Below are positions 45,195-54,687 of a DNA stretch of 64,000 bases, piece by piece. Below the pieces are notes generated by a model. The model searched no databases. It was not told the DNA's origin and saw only the letters and a program-made list of their open reading frames with translations. Origin of the DNA: Rhodobacter sp. SGA-6-6. Lineage in GTDB: Bacteria; Pseudomonadota; Alphaproteobacteria; Rhodobacterales; Rhodobacteraceae. A program made the position numbers and the translations under genes. Position 1 is the first letter of the stretch; every line of letters starts with the position of its first letter. Location: positions 434,001 through 498,000 of the forward strand of contig NZ_JAAKGP010000003.1 in assembly GCF_011043545.1 (NCBI RefSeq), read 5' to 3'.

Positions 45195-46616
45195 TCAGGC
45201 GGCTGCGTCCGTCAGCCTTGCAATCGTCTCGTCCCGACCGATGACCAGCATCATGTCGAAGACCGAAGGTGTCGCGCTTCTGCCTGCCAGGGCCGCCCGC
45301 AGGGGCGCCGCCAGCTTGCCGAATCCGATGCCGTTCTCGGCGGCGATCTGGTTCAGGATGGGCTCCAGCGTTTCTTTCGTCCAGCTAGCATTTTGCAGCC
45401 GCGGCGTCAACGATTTCAGTATACCACGGGATACCGTATCCAGCGCCCCGGCGGCCTTCTCGTCCGGCTCGACGGGGCGGGAGGCCAGTGCAAACTCCCC
45501 TTTTTCAATAAGTTCCGGGAAGGTCTTCGCGCGTTCCTTCAACACCGGCATCGCCTTCAGCAGCCGCTCGCGCTGCAGCGCGGTCAGCGCCGGCCGTGCC
45601 GCGGCTGCAAGATAACCCTCCAGTTCATGCAGCAGCGCGGCATCCTCGCTCATGGCGATGTGATGGCCGCAGGTGCTTTCCAGCTTCTTGAAGTCCAGCC
45701 GCGCCGGCGCCCGGCCGATGCCCTCCAGCGAGAAGACCTTCATCGCCTCCGCGCTGGTGAAGATCTCCATGTCGCCATGCGCCCAGCCGAGCCGGGTCAG
45801 GTAGTTGCGCATCCCCGCCGCCGGGTAGCCCATGGCCTGGTATTCCTCGATTCCCGTCGCGCCGTGGCGCTTGGACAGCTTCTTGCCGTCGGGACCGTGA
45901 ATAAGCGGTATATGCGCCCAGACCGGCACCGCCCATCCCATGGCGTCGTAGACCATCTGCTGGCGGGCGGCGTTGTTCAGGTGGTCGTCGCCGCGGATGA
46001 CATGGGTCACGCCCATGTCGTGGTCGTCCACCACCACCGCCAGCATGTAGGTCGGCGTGCCGTCGGAGCGCAGCACGATCATGTCGTCCAGCGTCTCGTT
46101 GCGGATGACCACGCGGCCCTGCACCTTGTCCTCGATCACCGTCTCGCCGGTCCGCGGGGCCTTCATGCGGATGACGTAAGGCGCGCCGTCGGGATGGGCC
46201 GCCGGATCGGCGTCGCGCCAGGGCGACAGGAACACCGGATAGGAGACGCCCCGCGCCTTCTCGGCCTCGCGGAAGGCCTCGATCTCGGCGGCGGTCGAGA
46301 AGCATTTGTAGGCGGTGCCGCGGGCCAGCATCTCATGCGCCACCTCGGCATGGCGGTCCTTGCGCGCGAACTGGCTGACGACATCGCCGTCCCAGTCGAG
46401 GCCGAGCCAGGTCAGCCCCTTCAGGATCGCCGCCGTCGCCTCGGGGGTGGAGCGTTCGCGGTCGGTGTCCTCGATCCGCAGCAGGAATTTCCCGCCGCGG
46501 CCGCGGGCGAAGAGCCAGTTGAACAGCGCCGTCCGGCCGCCGCCGATGTGCAGGTAGCCGGTGGGCGAGGGCGCGAAACGGGTGACGACCGGCTGGGACG
46601 CGGAAGCGGCGGACAT
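45195..46616 (-). CDS. gltX: glutamyl-tRNA synthetase
   Basis: A 473-residue class Ib synthetase. The HIGH motif reads P-S-P-T-G-Y-L-H23-I-G-G-G, and the KMSKS-type motif reads [10 protein letters not shown]. The C-terminal helical anticodon-binding domain is present and the length is normal. Alphaproteobacteria often have two GltX forms; with GatB also in this window, misacylated Glu-tRNA(Gln) would be corrected by GatCAB. It is divergent from comEC with an 88-bp gap. Confidence 0.96.
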   Translation of the reverse strand: MSAASASQPVVTRFAPSPTGYLHIGGGRTALFNWLFARGRGGKFLLRIEDTDRERSTPEATAAILKGLTWLGLDWDGDVVSQFARKDRHAEVAHEMLARGTAYKCFSTAAEIEAFREAEKARGVSYPVFLSPWRDADPAAHPDGAPYVIRMKAPRTGETVIEDKVQGRVVIRNETLDDMIVLRSDGTPTYMLAVVVDDHDMGVTHVIRGDDHLNNAARQQMVYDAMGWAVPVWAHIPLIHGPDGKKLSKRHGATGIEEYQAMGYPAAGMRNYLTRLGWAHGDMEIFTSAEAMKVFSLEGIGRAPARLDFKKLESTCGHHIAMSEDAALLHELEGYLAAAARPALTALQRERLLKAMPVLKERAKTFPELIEKGEFALASRPVEPDEKAAGALDTVSRGILKSLTPRLQNASWTKETLEPILNQIAAENGIGFGKLAAPLRAALAGRSATPSVFDMMLVIGRDETIARLTDAAA

Positions 46617-46625
46617 GGGCGGGAA

Positions 46626-46641
46626 TTAACCTTTCGCTAAC
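46626..46641. promoter_or_regulatory. CtrA-like site TTAA-N7-CTAA(C) upstream of comEC
   Basis: TTAACCTTTCGCTAAC matches the CtrA consensus TTAA-N7-TTAA in seven of eight specified bases. It lies 64 bp upstream of the comEC start and 10 bp from the gltX start. TTAA is rare in this GC-rich window. In Rhodobacter capsulatus the com genes needed to receive gene transfer agent DNA are known to be under CtrA control, which supports the call. Confidence 0.5.
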
Positions 46642-46704
46642 CGGCCTCGGGCAGGCTGGCCGGGGAACGGGCCGGGTTTAGACGGGAAAGGGGGCGCGGG
46701 CAAG

Positions 46705-48783
46705 GTGGCGGGATTGCGGGCCATTGCGATGCGCCCCCTGCTGGCGCTGGAGGAGGCGCGCGGGCATCTGCTGCCCTTCGCCGCCATGGCGATGGGGATC
46801 GGCATCGGCCTGTGGTTCGTGTGGCCGCGGGAGCCGGGCGCGGCGGACTACCTGTCGGCGGGCGGCGTCGGGCTGGCTCTGGCGGCGCTGTGGCTCTGGG
46901 GGCCCTGGCCGCTGCGCCCCCTTGCGGGTTTCGCGGCGATGCTGGCTGCCGGCTTCCTTGCGGCGGGGCTGCGGGCGCAAGGAGTGGCCGCGCCGATGCT
47001 GGAGTTCCGCTACTACGGCCCGGTCGAGGGGCGGGTGGTGGAGATCGACCGTTCCACCTCCGACGCGCTGCGGGTGACGCTGGACCGGGTGGTGCTGCGC
47101 GAAATGACCCCCGCCCGCACCCCGCGACGGGTGCGGGTCTCGCTGCATGGCGACCTGCTGCACGACCCGCAGCCGGGCGAGGTGCTGGCGATGACCGCGC
47201 ATCTGGCGGCGCCGGAGGGGCCGGTGGAGCCTGGGGGCTTCGACTTCCGCCGCATGGCCTGGTTCGACGGCCTTGGCGCCGTGGGCTATACCCGCAGCCC
47301 GGCGCTGCTGCTGGAGCCGCCGGCGGCGGGCGAGGAGGTGATCGCAAGGATGCGCGCCTGGCTCTCGGCGGCGATGCGGGCGCGGATCCCGGGCGATGCC
47401 GGCGCCTTCGCCGCCGGGGCGATGACCGGCGACCGCTCCGGCATCACGCAGGAGACGGTGCGGGCGCTGCGCGACAGCTCGCTGGCGCATCTGCTGGCGA
47501 TCTCCGGCATGAACCTGGCCTTCCTGACCGGCTTCGTGTTCTGGCTGGTGCGGACCGGCATCGCGCTGGTGCCGCCGCTGGCGCTGCGGGTGAACGCCAA
47601 GAAGGTCTCGGCGGCGCTGTCGCTGGCGGTGGCGCTGTATTACCTGCTGCTCTCCGGTTCCAACGTGGCGACGGAGCGGGCCTTCGTCATGGCGGCGGTG
47701 GTGCTGGGGGCGGTGATGCTGGACCGCCGGGCGATCACCCTGCGCAGCGCCGCCATCGCGGCGATGATCCTCCTGGCGCTGCGGCCGGAAAGCCTGATGG
47801 AACCGGGGTTCCAGATGTCCTTCGCCGCCACCGTGGCGCTGGTCGCCGGTTTCCGGGTGCTGGACCGAAAGGTGCTGCTGGAGCGCTGGCCGCGCTGGAC
47901 GGTGCCGGTCTTCACCCTGGTCGCCAGTTCGGCCATCGGCGGCTTCGCCACCGCGCCCTTCGCCGCCGCCACCTTCAACCGCTTCGCCGATTTCGGCCTG
48001 TTGGCCAACCTGCTGACCGTGCCGGTGATGGGCGCGGTGGTGATGCCGGCCGGCGCGATGGCTGTGGTGCTGGCGCCCTTCGGCCTGGCCTGGGTGGCGC
48101 TGCGGGCGATGGAATGGGGCGTGCGCTGGATCCTCGGCGTCGCGCATTGGGTGGCCGGGCTGGAGGGATCGGTGACGATGATCCCGGAACCCCACGCGGC
48201 GGCGCTGCCGCTGATCGCCCTCGGCGGGCTCTGGCTGGCGGCCTGGCCGGGGCGGGCGCGGCTGGCCGGGGCGGCACTGGTGGCGGCGGGGTTGCTGGCC
48301 TGGCCGATGGCGGGGCGGCCGGAGCTGCTGATCTCCGCCGACGGGCGGCTTCTCGGGCTGCTGGGGCCGGAGGGCCGGGCGCTCTCCACTGCCCGCGGCG
48401 GCGGCTTCGCGGCGGAGAACTGGCTGGAGAACGACGGCGACCTCGCCACCCAGGAGGAGGCCGCGGCCCGCCCGGGCTTCACCGGCCCGAAGGAGGCGCG
48501 GGAATTCATCCTCGCCGGGCTGAAGGGCGTGGCCCTGCAGGGAAGCGGCGCGCTGGCTGCGCTGCCGGCGGCCTGCGCCGCGCATGACCTGGTGGTGATC
48601 GCGGCGACGGTGGAGGCTGTGCCCGAGGGCTGCGAGGTGATCGACCAGACCCGCCTGCGCCGGACCGGGGCCTTGGCGCTCCGGGTGGTCGGCGGCGATG
48701 TGGAGGTCACGGCCACCCGCGCCCGTGCGCGGGTCTGGGTTGGCAGGCCGATGGAGCCGGAGGCGCTGCCGGTGTTCCGGTGA
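46705..48783 (+). CDS. comEC: ComEC/Rec2-family DNA uptake channel
   Basis: A 692-residue polytopic inner-membrane protein for single-strand DNA entry in natural transformation. An N-terminal DUF4131/OB region (about 30-190) and the Competence domain (about 215-490) are clear. The latter has L-A-H-L-L-A-I-S-G-M-N-L-A-F and the L-L-S-G-S-N-V-A-T-E-R-A-F-V-M segment. The C-terminal about 150 residues take the place of the beta-lactamase-like nuclease domain but contain no H-x-H-x-D-H metal motif. Start is GTG at 46705 after GGAAAGGGGGC. It is convergent with lexA and preceded by a CtrA-like site. Confidence 0.9.
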   Translation: MAGLRAIAMRPLLALEEARGHLLPFAAMAMGIGIGLWFVWPREPGAADYLSAGGVGLALAALWLWGPWPLRPLAGFAAMLAAGFLAAGLRAQGVAAPMLEFRYYGPVEGRVVEIDRSTSDALRVTLDRVVLREMTPARTPRRVRVSLHGDLLHDPQPGEVLAMTAHLAAPEGPVEPGGFDFRRMAWFDGLGAVGYTRSPALLLEPPAAGEEVIARMRAWLSAAMRARIPGDAGAFAAGAMTGDRSGITQETVRALRDSSLAHLLAISGMNLAFLTGFVFWLVRTGIALVPPLALRVNAKKVSAALSLAVALYYLLLSGSNVATERAFVMAAVVLGAVMLDRRAITLRSAAIAAMILLALRPESLMEPGFQMSFAATVALVAGFRVLDRKVLLERWPRWTVPVFTLVASSAIGGFATAPFAAATFNRFADFGLLANLLTVPVMGAVVMPAGAMAVVLAPFGLAWVALRAMEWGVRWILGVAHWVAGLEGSVTMIPEPHAAALPLIALGGLWLAAWPGRARLAGAALVAAGLLAWPMAGRPELLISADGRLLGLLGPEGRALSTARGGGFAAENWLENDGDLATQEEAAARPGFTGPKEAREFILAGLKGVALQGSGALAALPAACAAHDLVVIAATVEAVPEGCEVIDQTRLRRTGALALRVVGGDVEVTATRARARVWVGRPMEPEALPVFR

Positions 48784-48787
48784 GCGG

Positions 48788-48808
48788 CGATCCTTCGACG
48801 AAGGATCG
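48788..48808. terminator. TTCGACGAA-family palindrome, comEC end
   Basis: CGATCCTTCG-A-CGAAGGATCG, 10-bp perfect arms, beginning 5 bp after the comEC stop. The stem has changed TTT/AAA to CCT/AGG compared with other copies while keeping full pairing. Confidence 0.55.
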
Positions 48809-48830
48809 TGGTTCCCGCCCGGGCCGGATG

Positions 48831-48851
48831 CGATTTTTCGACGAAAAATCG
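48831..48851. terminator. TTCGACGAA-family palindrome, lexA end
   Basis: CGATTTTTCG-A-CGAAAAATCG, identical to the copy at 39522, 13 bp after the lexA stop on the minus strand. Together with the copy at 48788, each convergent gene has its own palindrome. Confidence 0.6.
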
Positions 48852-48863
48852 GGGCTTTGCGGA

Positions 48864-49562
48864 TCAGTAGCTGCGGATCAGGCCGACCAGGCGGCCCTGC
48901 ACCTTGACCAGATGGTCGGGGAAGACCCGGGTCTCGTAGGCCGGGTTGGCGGCTTCCAGCGCGATCATGTTGCCCTTGCGGCGGAAGCGTTTCAGCGTCG
49001 CCTCGTGATCCTCGACCAGCGCCACCACGATGTCGCCGTTCTCGGCGGTGGTCTGTTCGCGGATCACCACGATGTCGCCGTCGTTGATCCCGGCCTCGAT
49101 CATCGAATCGCCCTTGACCTCCAGCGCATAGTGGTTGCCGCGGCCCGAGAGCATCGAGCCCGGCACCGCGACATGCTGCGAGACTTCGGAGATCGCCTCG
49201 ATCGGCACGCCGGCGGCGATGCGGCCCATCACCGGCAGCTCCAGCGCATGGACGGCTTCGACCGGGATCGCCCCGCGCGGCGGGTCGCTGCGGTCGCCCT
49301 GGATCACCTTCGGCGCGAAGGCAGGCTTGAAGCCGGGCTTCTCCATCGCCTCGGGCAGCTTGATGATCTCCAGCGCGCGGGCGCGGTGGGCGAGGCGGCG
49401 GATGAAGCCGCGTTCCTCCAGCGCGGTGATCAGCCGGTGGATGCCGGATTTGGAGCGCAGGTCCAGCGCCTCCTTCATCTCGTCGAAGGAGGGGGGGACC
49501 CCGTCGGCCTCGGTCCGCTGCTTGATGAAGGACAAGAGTTCCAGTTGCTTGCGCGTCAGCAT
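48864..49562 (-). CDS. lexA: LexA repressor
   Basis: A 232-residue SOS repressor. The N-terminal winged helix begins [13 protein letters not shown]. The self-cleavage bond is A117-G118 in R-I-A-A-G-V-P. The peptidase dyad is S153 in G-D-S-M and K191 in E-A-T-L-K-R. M-L-T-R-K at 49562 after CGGAGATCG is the start; a 10-codon extension is less likely. A GTTC-N7-GTTC box 34 bp upstream shows autoregulation. It is convergent with comEC and downstream of moeA on the same strand. Confidence 0.96.
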   Translation of the reverse strand: MLTRKQLELLSFIKQRTEADGVPPSFDEMKEALDLRSKSGIHRLITALEERGFIRRLAHRARALEIIKLPEAMEKPGFKPAFAPKVIQGDRSDPPRGAIPVEAVHALELPVMGRIAAGVPIEAISEVSQHVAVPGSMLSGRGNHYALEVKGDSMIEAGINDGDIVVIREQTTAENGDIVVALVEDHEATLKRFRRKGNMIALEAANPAYETRVFPDHLVKVQGRLVGLIRSY

Positions 49563-49595
49563 CGGCGATCTCCGGGCGGCTGTCGTTGACACAAT

Positions 49596-49610
49596 GTTCT
49601 GCCCGTGTTC
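49596..49610. promoter_or_regulatory. LexA (SOS) box
   Basis: GTTC-TGCCCGT-GTTC is an exact match to the alphaproteobacterial LexA direct repeat GTTC-N7-GTTC. It is located 34 bp upstream of the lexA start codon, where self-repression would act. Confidence 0.85.
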
Positions 49611-49660
49611 CCGGTTTGTGTCAAGCGCTTTGGCGGGGTGCTTGTGGCCGGCGTCGCGGC

Positions 49661-49710
49661 GGGGGCGCTTCGCCCCCGCACCCCCAGAGGATATTTGTGG
49701 ACAGATGAAA
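49661..49710 (+). repeat. GC hairpin plus ATATTT/GACAGA short repeat after moeA
   Basis: GGGGGCG-CTT-CGCCCCC (49661-49677) is followed by GGATATTTGTGGACAGATGA (49689-49708), ending next to the moeA stop at 49711. In the direction of moeA transcription it reads as a TTTCATCTGTCC block, AAATATCC and then the GC hairpin, probably a terminator unit separating moeA from lexA. Confidence 0.6.
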
Positions 49711-50874
49711 TCAGAGCGGCAGGTAGGGGACCGTCTCGCCCGCCTGCCGCGGGCCGTCGCCGGCCGGGCGGATCAGCAGCGCGTCGGCCTCGGTCAGGAT
49801 GGTGAGGAGCGAGCTGTCCTGGCGGTCGAAGGGGGCGATGGTCTCGCCGTCGAGGCGGGCGCGCATGTAATGGGTGCGCGGCCCGGTGGCGGGCAGGTCC
49901 AGCGCCAGCCGGGCGGTGCGGGTCTGCGGCAGCGGCGCCGGGTCGCCCTGCATCGCCCGGATCAGCGGCAGGAGGAACAGGTGGCCGGTGACGATGGCCG
50001 AGACCGGGTTGCCGGGCAGGCCCAGCATCGCCGCCCCGCCCATCCGGCCCGCCATCAGCGGCTTGCCCGGGCGCATGGCGATCTTCCAGAACGCCGGCTC
50101 CATCCCGAGGTCGCGGGCGACCTTGCCGACCAGGTCGTGGTCGCCGACCGAGGCGCCGCCGATGGTGACCAGGATGTCCGCCCCTTCGGCCAGTGCGAAG
50201 GCCTGGCGCAGCGCCGCCTCGCTGTCGCGGGCGATGGGCAAGAGCCGGGCCTCGGCGCCCTCGGCCTCGGCCATCGCCTTCAGGGCGAAGCCGTTGGAGG
50301 CGATGATCTGGTCGGGGCGCGGGTCTTCCCCGGGCATCACCAGCTCGTCCCCGGTCATCAGCAGGGCGACCACCGGGCGGCGGGCGCAGGGGACGCTGGC
50401 GACATTCATCGCCGCCAAGAGCGACAGGTCGGCCGGGCGCAGGCGGCGGGGGGAGAGGGTGGCGCCGGCGGGGAAATCGGTCCCGCGCGGGCGGATGTTG
50501 TCGTTGCGGTCGGCAGCGGTCAGGGTGATGCGGTCGCCGTCGCGGCTGACATTCTCCTGGATCACCACCCGGGTGGCGCCGGCGGGGACCGGGGCGCCGG
50601 TGAAGATGCGGACGGCCTGGCCGGGTCCGACAGCGCCGGCGAAGCCGTGGCCGGCGCCGGATTCGCCGATGACGGCGAAGCTGTCGCCGGGGGCGGGGTC
50701 GCCCTGCAGGGCGTAGCCGTCCATCGCCGAGGCGTCGAAGGGCGGCTGGTCGGCGCGGGCGGCGACCGGGCGTGCCAGCCAGCGGCCCACGGCCCGGGTC
50801 AGGGCCAGGTCCTCGGTCCCGAGCGGCCTTGCCATGGCCAGCACACGGGCCTGGGCTTCTTCGACCGGAATCAT
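49711..50874 (-). CDS. moeA: molybdopterin molybdotransferase
   Basis: A 387-residue MoeA that inserts molybdate into adenylylated molybdopterin. Family segments include [13 protein letters not shown] near the N-terminus, R-I-F-T-G-A-P-V-P, the [12 protein letters not shown] loop and [10 protein letters not shown]. The start overlaps the moaC stop by 4 bp. It is the last gene of the trpC-moaC-moeA set. Confidence 0.95.
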   Translation of the reverse strand: MIPVEEAQARVLAMARPLGTEDLALTRAVGRWLARPVAARADQPPFDASAMDGYALQGDPAPGDSFAVIGESGAGHGFAGAVGPGQAVRIFTGAPVPAGATRVVIQENVSRDGDRITLTAADRNDNIRPRGTDFPAGATLSPRRLRPADLSLLAAMNVASVPCARRPVVALLMTGDELVMPGEDPRPDQIIASNGFALKAMAEAEGAEARLLPIARDSEAALRQAFALAEGADILVTIGGASVGDHDLVGKVARDLGMEPAFWKIAMRPGKPLMAGRMGGAAMLGLPGNPVSAIVTGHLFLLPLIRAMQGDPAPLPQTRTARLALDLPATGPRTHYMRARLDGETIAPFDRQDSSLLTILTEADALLIRPAGDGPRQAGETVPYLPL

Positions 50875-51350
50875 CGCTTCGCCTCGTATCGGCCTGATTT
50901 CCCGCCGTCTTTCGACAGAAGCCGGATGCCCTCGATCCGCATTCCCTTCTCTACCGCCTTCACCATGTCGTAGACGGTCAGGCAGGCGATGGAGACCGCG
51001 GTCAGCGCCTCCATCTCCACCCCGGTCTGGCCGGAGGTCTTCACCGTGGCCTCGATGCGGATGGCGCTGCGGGCGGGATCGGGGGTCAGGTCGACCGCCA
51101 CCTTGGTGATCGGCAGCGGGTGGCAAAGGGGGATCAATGCCGAGGTCTGCTTGGCCGCCATGATCCCCGCCAGCCGGGCCACCGAGAGCACGTCGCCCTT
51201 CTCGGCCCGGCCCTCGGTGATCAGCGCCAGAGTGGCGGGCTCCATCGCCACGAAGCCCTCGGCCACCGCGGTCCGCGCCGTCACCGGCTTGCCGGAGACA
51301 TCGACCATATGGGCCGCGCCCTTGTCGTCGAAATGGCTGAGGCCGCTCAT
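50871..51350 (-). CDS. moaC: cyclic pyranopterin monophosphate synthase
   Basis: A 159-residue MoaC for molybdenum cofactor synthesis. It has the family segments [12 protein letters not shown] near the N-terminus, [11 protein letters not shown] and [16 protein letters not shown], with the conserved Lys in [12 protein letters not shown]. It overlaps trpC (ATGA) upstream and moeA downstream by 4 bp each. Mixing molybdopterin and tryptophan genes is a common layout in this group. Confidence 0.96.
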   Translation of the reverse strand: MSGLSHFDDKGAAHMVDVSGKPVTARTAVAEGFVAMEPATLALITEGRAEKGDVLSVARLAGIMAAKQTSALIPLCHPLPITKVAVDLTPDPARSAIRIEATVKTSGQTGVEMEALTAVSIACLTVYDMVKAVEKGMRIEGIRLLSKDGGKSGRYEAKR

Positions 51351-52159
51351 AGCCGGCCCGGGGCAGTCAGCGGTTTCGCCAGGATGGCGCGGGTTGCCTC
51401 GGCCACGTCCTCCTGCCGCATCAGGCTTTCGCCGATGAGGAAGCAGCGGGCGCCGTAGCGGGCGAGGTCGGCGAGGTCGTCGGGGGTGAAGAGCCCGGAT
51501 TCGGCGACGATCAGCCGGTCCTCCGGCACCCGGCGGGCCAGCGTGCGGGTGGTGTCCAGCGTCACCTCGAAGGTATGCAGGTTGCGGTTGTTGATGCCGA
51601 TCAGCGGCGATTTCAGCCGGGCGGCGCGGTCGAGTTCGTCCTGATCGTGCACCTCGATCAGCACGTCCATGCCGTAGGAGAAGGCCGCCGCCTCCAGCTC
51701 CGCCGCCTGGGCGTCGGAAAGCGAGGCCATGATGAGGAGGATGCAATCGGCCTGCAGGGCGCGGGATTCGGCGACCTGCCAGGGATCGTAGAGGAAATCC
51801 TTGCGCAGGCAGGGCAGGCGGGTGGCCTCGCGCGCCTGCGCCAGATAGACCTCGTCGCCCTGGAAGGAGGGGCCGTCGGTCAGCACCGACAGGCAGGTGG
51901 CGCCGCCGGCCTCATAGGCGCGGGCCAGCGCGGGCGGGTCGAAATCGGCGCGGATCAGGCCCTTGGACGGGCTGGCCTTCTTGATCTCGGCGATCAGGCC
52001 GTAGCCGGTGACGGCGGCCTCCTGCAGCGCGCGGGCGAAGCCGCGGGGGGCGGGGGCGGCGCGGGCGGCCTCTTCCACCTCGGTCAGCGGACGGGCGGCC
52101 TTGCGGGCGGCGACCTCCTCCAGCTTGTAGGCCTTGATGCGGTCGAGGATGGTGGTCAT
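51347..52159 (-). CDS. trpC: indole-3-glycerol phosphate synthase
   Basis: A 270-residue TIM-barrel enzyme of tryptophan synthesis, not fused to TrpF. Recognisable blocks: [12 protein letters not shown] with the catalytic lysine, C-L-S-V-L-T-D, P-C-L-R-K-D-F with the second lysine, G-I-N-N-R-N-L and V-A-E-S-G-L. M-T-T-I-L at 52159 is the start after GGAGAAGCC. It overlaps moaC by 4 bp and is separated from ung by about 125 bp holding a hairpin-plus-ATATTT repeat. Confidence 0.96.
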   Translation of the reverse strand: MTTILDRIKAYKLEEVAARKAARPLTEVEEAARAAPAPRGFARALQEAAVTGYGLIAEIKKASPSKGLIRADFDPPALARAYEAGGATCLSVLTDGPSFQGDEVYLAQAREATRLPCLRKDFLYDPWQVAESRALQADCILLIMASLSDAQAAELEAAAFSYGMDVLIEVHDQDELDRAARLKSPLIGINNRNLHTFEVTLDTTRTLARRVPEDRLIVAESGLFTPDDLADLARYGARCFLIGESLMRQEDVAEATRAILAKPLTAPGRL

Positions 52160-52182
52160 GGCTTCTCCTTCGGCCCCGCCCC

Positions 52183-52233
52183 CCGGGGGTTTCACACCCC
52201 CGGACCCCCGTGGGATATTTATGGACAGATGAA
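52183..52233 (+). repeat. GC hairpin plus ATATTT/GACAGA short repeat between trpC and ung
   Basis: CCGGGGGT-TTCAC-ACCCCCGG (52183-52203) is followed by GGATATTTATGGACAGATGA (52213-52232). It lies in the gap between the ung stop and the trpC start, both minus strand. It is nearly identical to the element at 49661-49710, including the terminal hairpin. Confidence 0.6.
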
Positions 52234-52283
52234 GGGGCCGGACTTTGTTGCGGTCCTAGCGTGGCGGCCCGGGCGGGGAAAGT

Positions 52284-52937
52284 CTAGAGCGACCAGTCGA
52301 TTTCCTTCTCGCCCCGGGCGGCAAGCCATTGGTTCACCTTGCCGAAAGGGCGGGAGCCGAAGAAACCGCGGTGGGCGGAGAGCGGCGAGGGATGCGCGCT
52401 TTCGAGGAAGAGATGGCCGTCGCGCGGCAGCCGGGCGCAGAGCCTTTGCGCCGGCCCGCCCCAGAGCAGGAAGGCGCGCGGGCCGTCGGCGGCGGTGGCG
52501 GCCAGCACCTCGGTGGTCAGTCCCTGCCAGCCGAGCGCCTTGTGGCCGTGGGACTGGCCGGTAGGAACGGTCAGGACCGGGTTCAGCAGCAGCACCCCCT
52601 GGGTGGCCCAGCCGGTCAGGTCGCCGTCCTGCTTCACCTGGCCGGTGTCGCTGGTGACCTCGGCCAGGATGTTCTTCAGGCTGTCGCGCGGCTTCTGGCC
52701 GGGCGGGAAGGAGAAGGCGAGCCCGGTGGCGCGGCCCGGCGTGGGATAGGGGTCCTGGCCGAGGATGATGACGCGGACCTGCGGCCGCGGGGTCAAAGCA
52801 AGGGCGCGGAAGATCGCCTCCGGTGCGGGCTGCCAGTCGGGCATGGTCTCCAGCTTGCGCCAGAGCGCGTCCCAGCGGCCATCGGTGAAGAAGGGCAGCG
52901 AGGCCCAGCTGGCCGGCGGCTCGGGCCGGTCAGCCAT
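52284..52937 (-). CDS. ung: uracil-DNA glycosylase
   Basis: A 217-residue family 1 UDG that removes uracil from DNA. The water-activating motif reads G-Q61-D62-P63-Y64-P, and the leucine loop reads [13 protein letters not shown] with the catalytic His. Its ATG lies inside the last codons of trpD (8-bp overlap), so it is co-transcribed with trpG-trpD although its function is unrelated. Length is normal. Confidence 0.95.
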   Translation of the reverse strand: MADRPEPPASWASLPFFTDGRWDALWRKLETMPDWQPAPEAIFRALALTPRPQVRVIILGQDPYPTPGRATGLAFSFPPGQKPRDSLKNILAEVTSDTGQVKQDGDLTGWATQGVLLLNPVLTVPTGQSHGHKALGWQGLTTEVLAATAADGPRAFLLWGGPAQRLCARLPRDGHLFLESAHPSPLSAHRGFFGSRPFGKVNQWLAARGEKEIDWSL

Positions 52938-53943
52938 GGGTCAGGCGGGCCAGCGTCGCCACCTTGGCCTTGGCCGCGCCGCTGTCGAGCGAGGTGCGGG
53001 CGATCTCCACCCCTTCCTTCAGGCTGGCGGCCCGGTCGGCCACCATCAGCGCGGCGGCAGCGTTCAGCAGCACCGCGTCGCGGTAGGCGCCCTGCGCGCC
53101 GTCCAGCAGCGCCCGGAAGGCCTGCGCATTTTCGGCCGGGGTGCCGCCGAGGACATGCTCGAACGGGTGGACGGGCAGGCCGGCATCCTCGGGCCCGATC
53201 TCGAAATCGCGCACCGCGCCGCCTTCCAGCGCCGAGACCTTCGTCGGCAGGGCGATGGAGATCTCGTCGGTGCCGTCGCCGCCATGCACCAGCCAGGCCT
53301 TCTCGGAGCCGAGCGCCAGCAGGGTCTCCGCCATCGGCCGGATCAGGTCGGCCGAGAAGGCCCCGGTCAGCTGGCGCTTCACCCCGGCCGGGTTGGTCAG
53401 CGGCCCGAGGATGTTGAAGATCGTCCGCGTCCCCAGCTCCGCCCGCACCGGGCCGACATGGCGGGTGGCGGGGTGGTGCATCGGCGCCATCATGAAGCCG
53501 ATCCCGGCCTCGGCGAGGCAGCGCTCCACCACCTCGGCCCCGACCATGACGTTCAGCCCGAGTTCGGTCAAAGCATCCGCCGCGCCGGATTTCGACGAGA
53601 GGTTGCGGTTGCCGTGCTTGGCCACCGGCACTCCGGCGCCCGCCACCACGAAGGCGGTGGCGGTGGAGATGTTCAGTGTGCCCTTGCCGTCGCCGCCGGT
53701 GCCGACGATGTCGATGGCCCCTTCCGGCGCCCGCACGGCGTTGCATTTCGACCGCATCACCGAGGCGGCGGCGGCATATTCGTCCACCGTCTCGCCCCGC
53801 GTGCGCAGCGCCATCAGGAAGCCGCCCATCTGGGCGGGGGTGGCCTCGCCCTCGAACAGCGCGGTGAAGGCGGTCTCGGCCTCGGCCCGGGTCAGCGGGC
53901 GGCTGGCGGCGGTGCCGATCAGATTGCGCAGCGCGTCGCTCAT
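52930..53943 (-). CDS. trpD: anthranilate phosphoribosyltransferase
   Basis: A 337-residue TrpD that joins anthranilate to PRPP. Key blocks are D-I-V-G-T-G-G-D-G with the PRPP loop, N-I-S-T-A, K-H-G-N-R, and G-P-L-T-N-P-A. Start at 53943 overlaps the trpG stop by 4 bp; the 3' end overlaps ung by 8 bp. trpE is not in the window. If the first operon handles anthranilate catabolically, this enzyme would draw on the same pool. Confidence 0.96.
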   Translation of the reverse strand: MSDALRNLIGTAASRPLTRAEAETAFTALFEGEATPAQMGGFLMALRTRGETVDEYAAAASVMRSKCNAVRAPEGAIDIVGTGGDGKGTLNISTATAFVVAGAGVPVAKHGNRNLSSKSGAADALTELGLNVMVGAEVVERCLAEAGIGFMMAPMHHPATRHVGPVRAELGTRTIFNILGPLTNPAGVKRQLTGAFSADLIRPMAETLLALGSEKAWLVHGGDGTDEISIALPTKVSALEGGAVRDFEIGPEDAGLPVHPFEHVLGGTPAENAQAFRALLDGAQGAYRDAVLLNAAAALMVADRAASLKEGVEIARTSLDSGAAKAKVATLARLTHG

Positions 53944-54527
53944 GCCGGGACCTTCACCTTCGCGGAGTCGAGGAAGTTGCGCAGCAACTGGTGGCCGTGT
54001 TCGGAGGCGATGCTCTCGGGGTGGAACTGCACGCCCTCGATCGGCTTTTCCTTGTGGCGCAGGCCCATGATGGTGCCGTCCTCCAGCCAGGCGGTGACCT
54101 CCAGGCAGTCGGGCAGCGTCTCCCGCTCCACCACCAGCGAATGGTAGCGGGTGGCTTGGAAGGGCGAGGGCAGGCCGGCGAAGACGCCCTTCCCGCCGTG
54201 GTGCATGGTGCCCATCTTGCCGTGGACGATCTCGTGGCAGCGGATGACGCGGCCGCCGAAGGCCTCGCCGATGGTCTGGTGGCCGAGGCAGACGCCAAGG
54301 AGCGGCACCCCCGCCTCCGATGCCGCCCGGGTCAGCGGCAGGCAGATGCCGGCCTGCGCCGGGTCGCAGGGGCCGGGGGACAGCACGATGGCCTCCGGTG
54401 TCATCGCCAGCGCGTCCTGCACCTGCAGCGCATCGTTCCGCACGACCTTCACCTCGGCCCCCAGCTCGCCCAGGTAATGGACGAGATTCCAGGTGAAGCT
54501 GTCGTAGTTGTCGATCAGAAGCAGCAT
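53940..54527 (-). CDS. trpG: anthranilate synthase component II (glutamine amidotransferase)
   Basis: A 195-residue class I glutamine amidotransferase. It has N-Y-D-S-F-T-W-N at the N-terminus, the nucleophile C80 in G-V-C-L-G-H-Q and the His-Glu pair in F-H-P-E-S. It supplies ammonia to TrpE. It is the first gene of the trpG-trpD-ung run and divergent from the YibQ-like gene (160-bp gap). It could also serve as PabA, as in many bacteria with a single copy. Confidence 0.95.
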   Translation of the reverse strand: MLLLIDNYDSFTWNLVHYLGELGAEVKVVRNDALQVQDALAMTPEAIVLSPGPCDPAQAGICLPLTRAASEAGVPLLGVCLGHQTIGEAFGGRVIRCHEIVHGKMGTMHHGGKGVFAGLPSPFQATRYHSLVVERETLPDCLEVTAWLEDGTIMGLRHKEKPIEGVQFHPESIASEHGHQLLRNFLDSAKVKVPA

Positions 54528-54687
54528 ATTGCCGTGCCTCGCCGGAAAGGGGATGAAGCGCCACGCGGGTCGCGCTATACATGGTCAGGTCGCGGCGGCG
54601 AGGTCAAGATCAACTCCCCGCGGCCGCGGCGGGACAGGCGGGGGCAACCCGCGGCGCGAGGCAAGGCGGGCGAGGACGGAGGTTTCG

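Noticed and set aside
54528-54687. Trp leader peptide or riboswitch in front of trpG
   Set aside because: No run of tryptophan codons, no terminator/antiterminator pair and no known riboswitch core were visible in the 160-bp gap.
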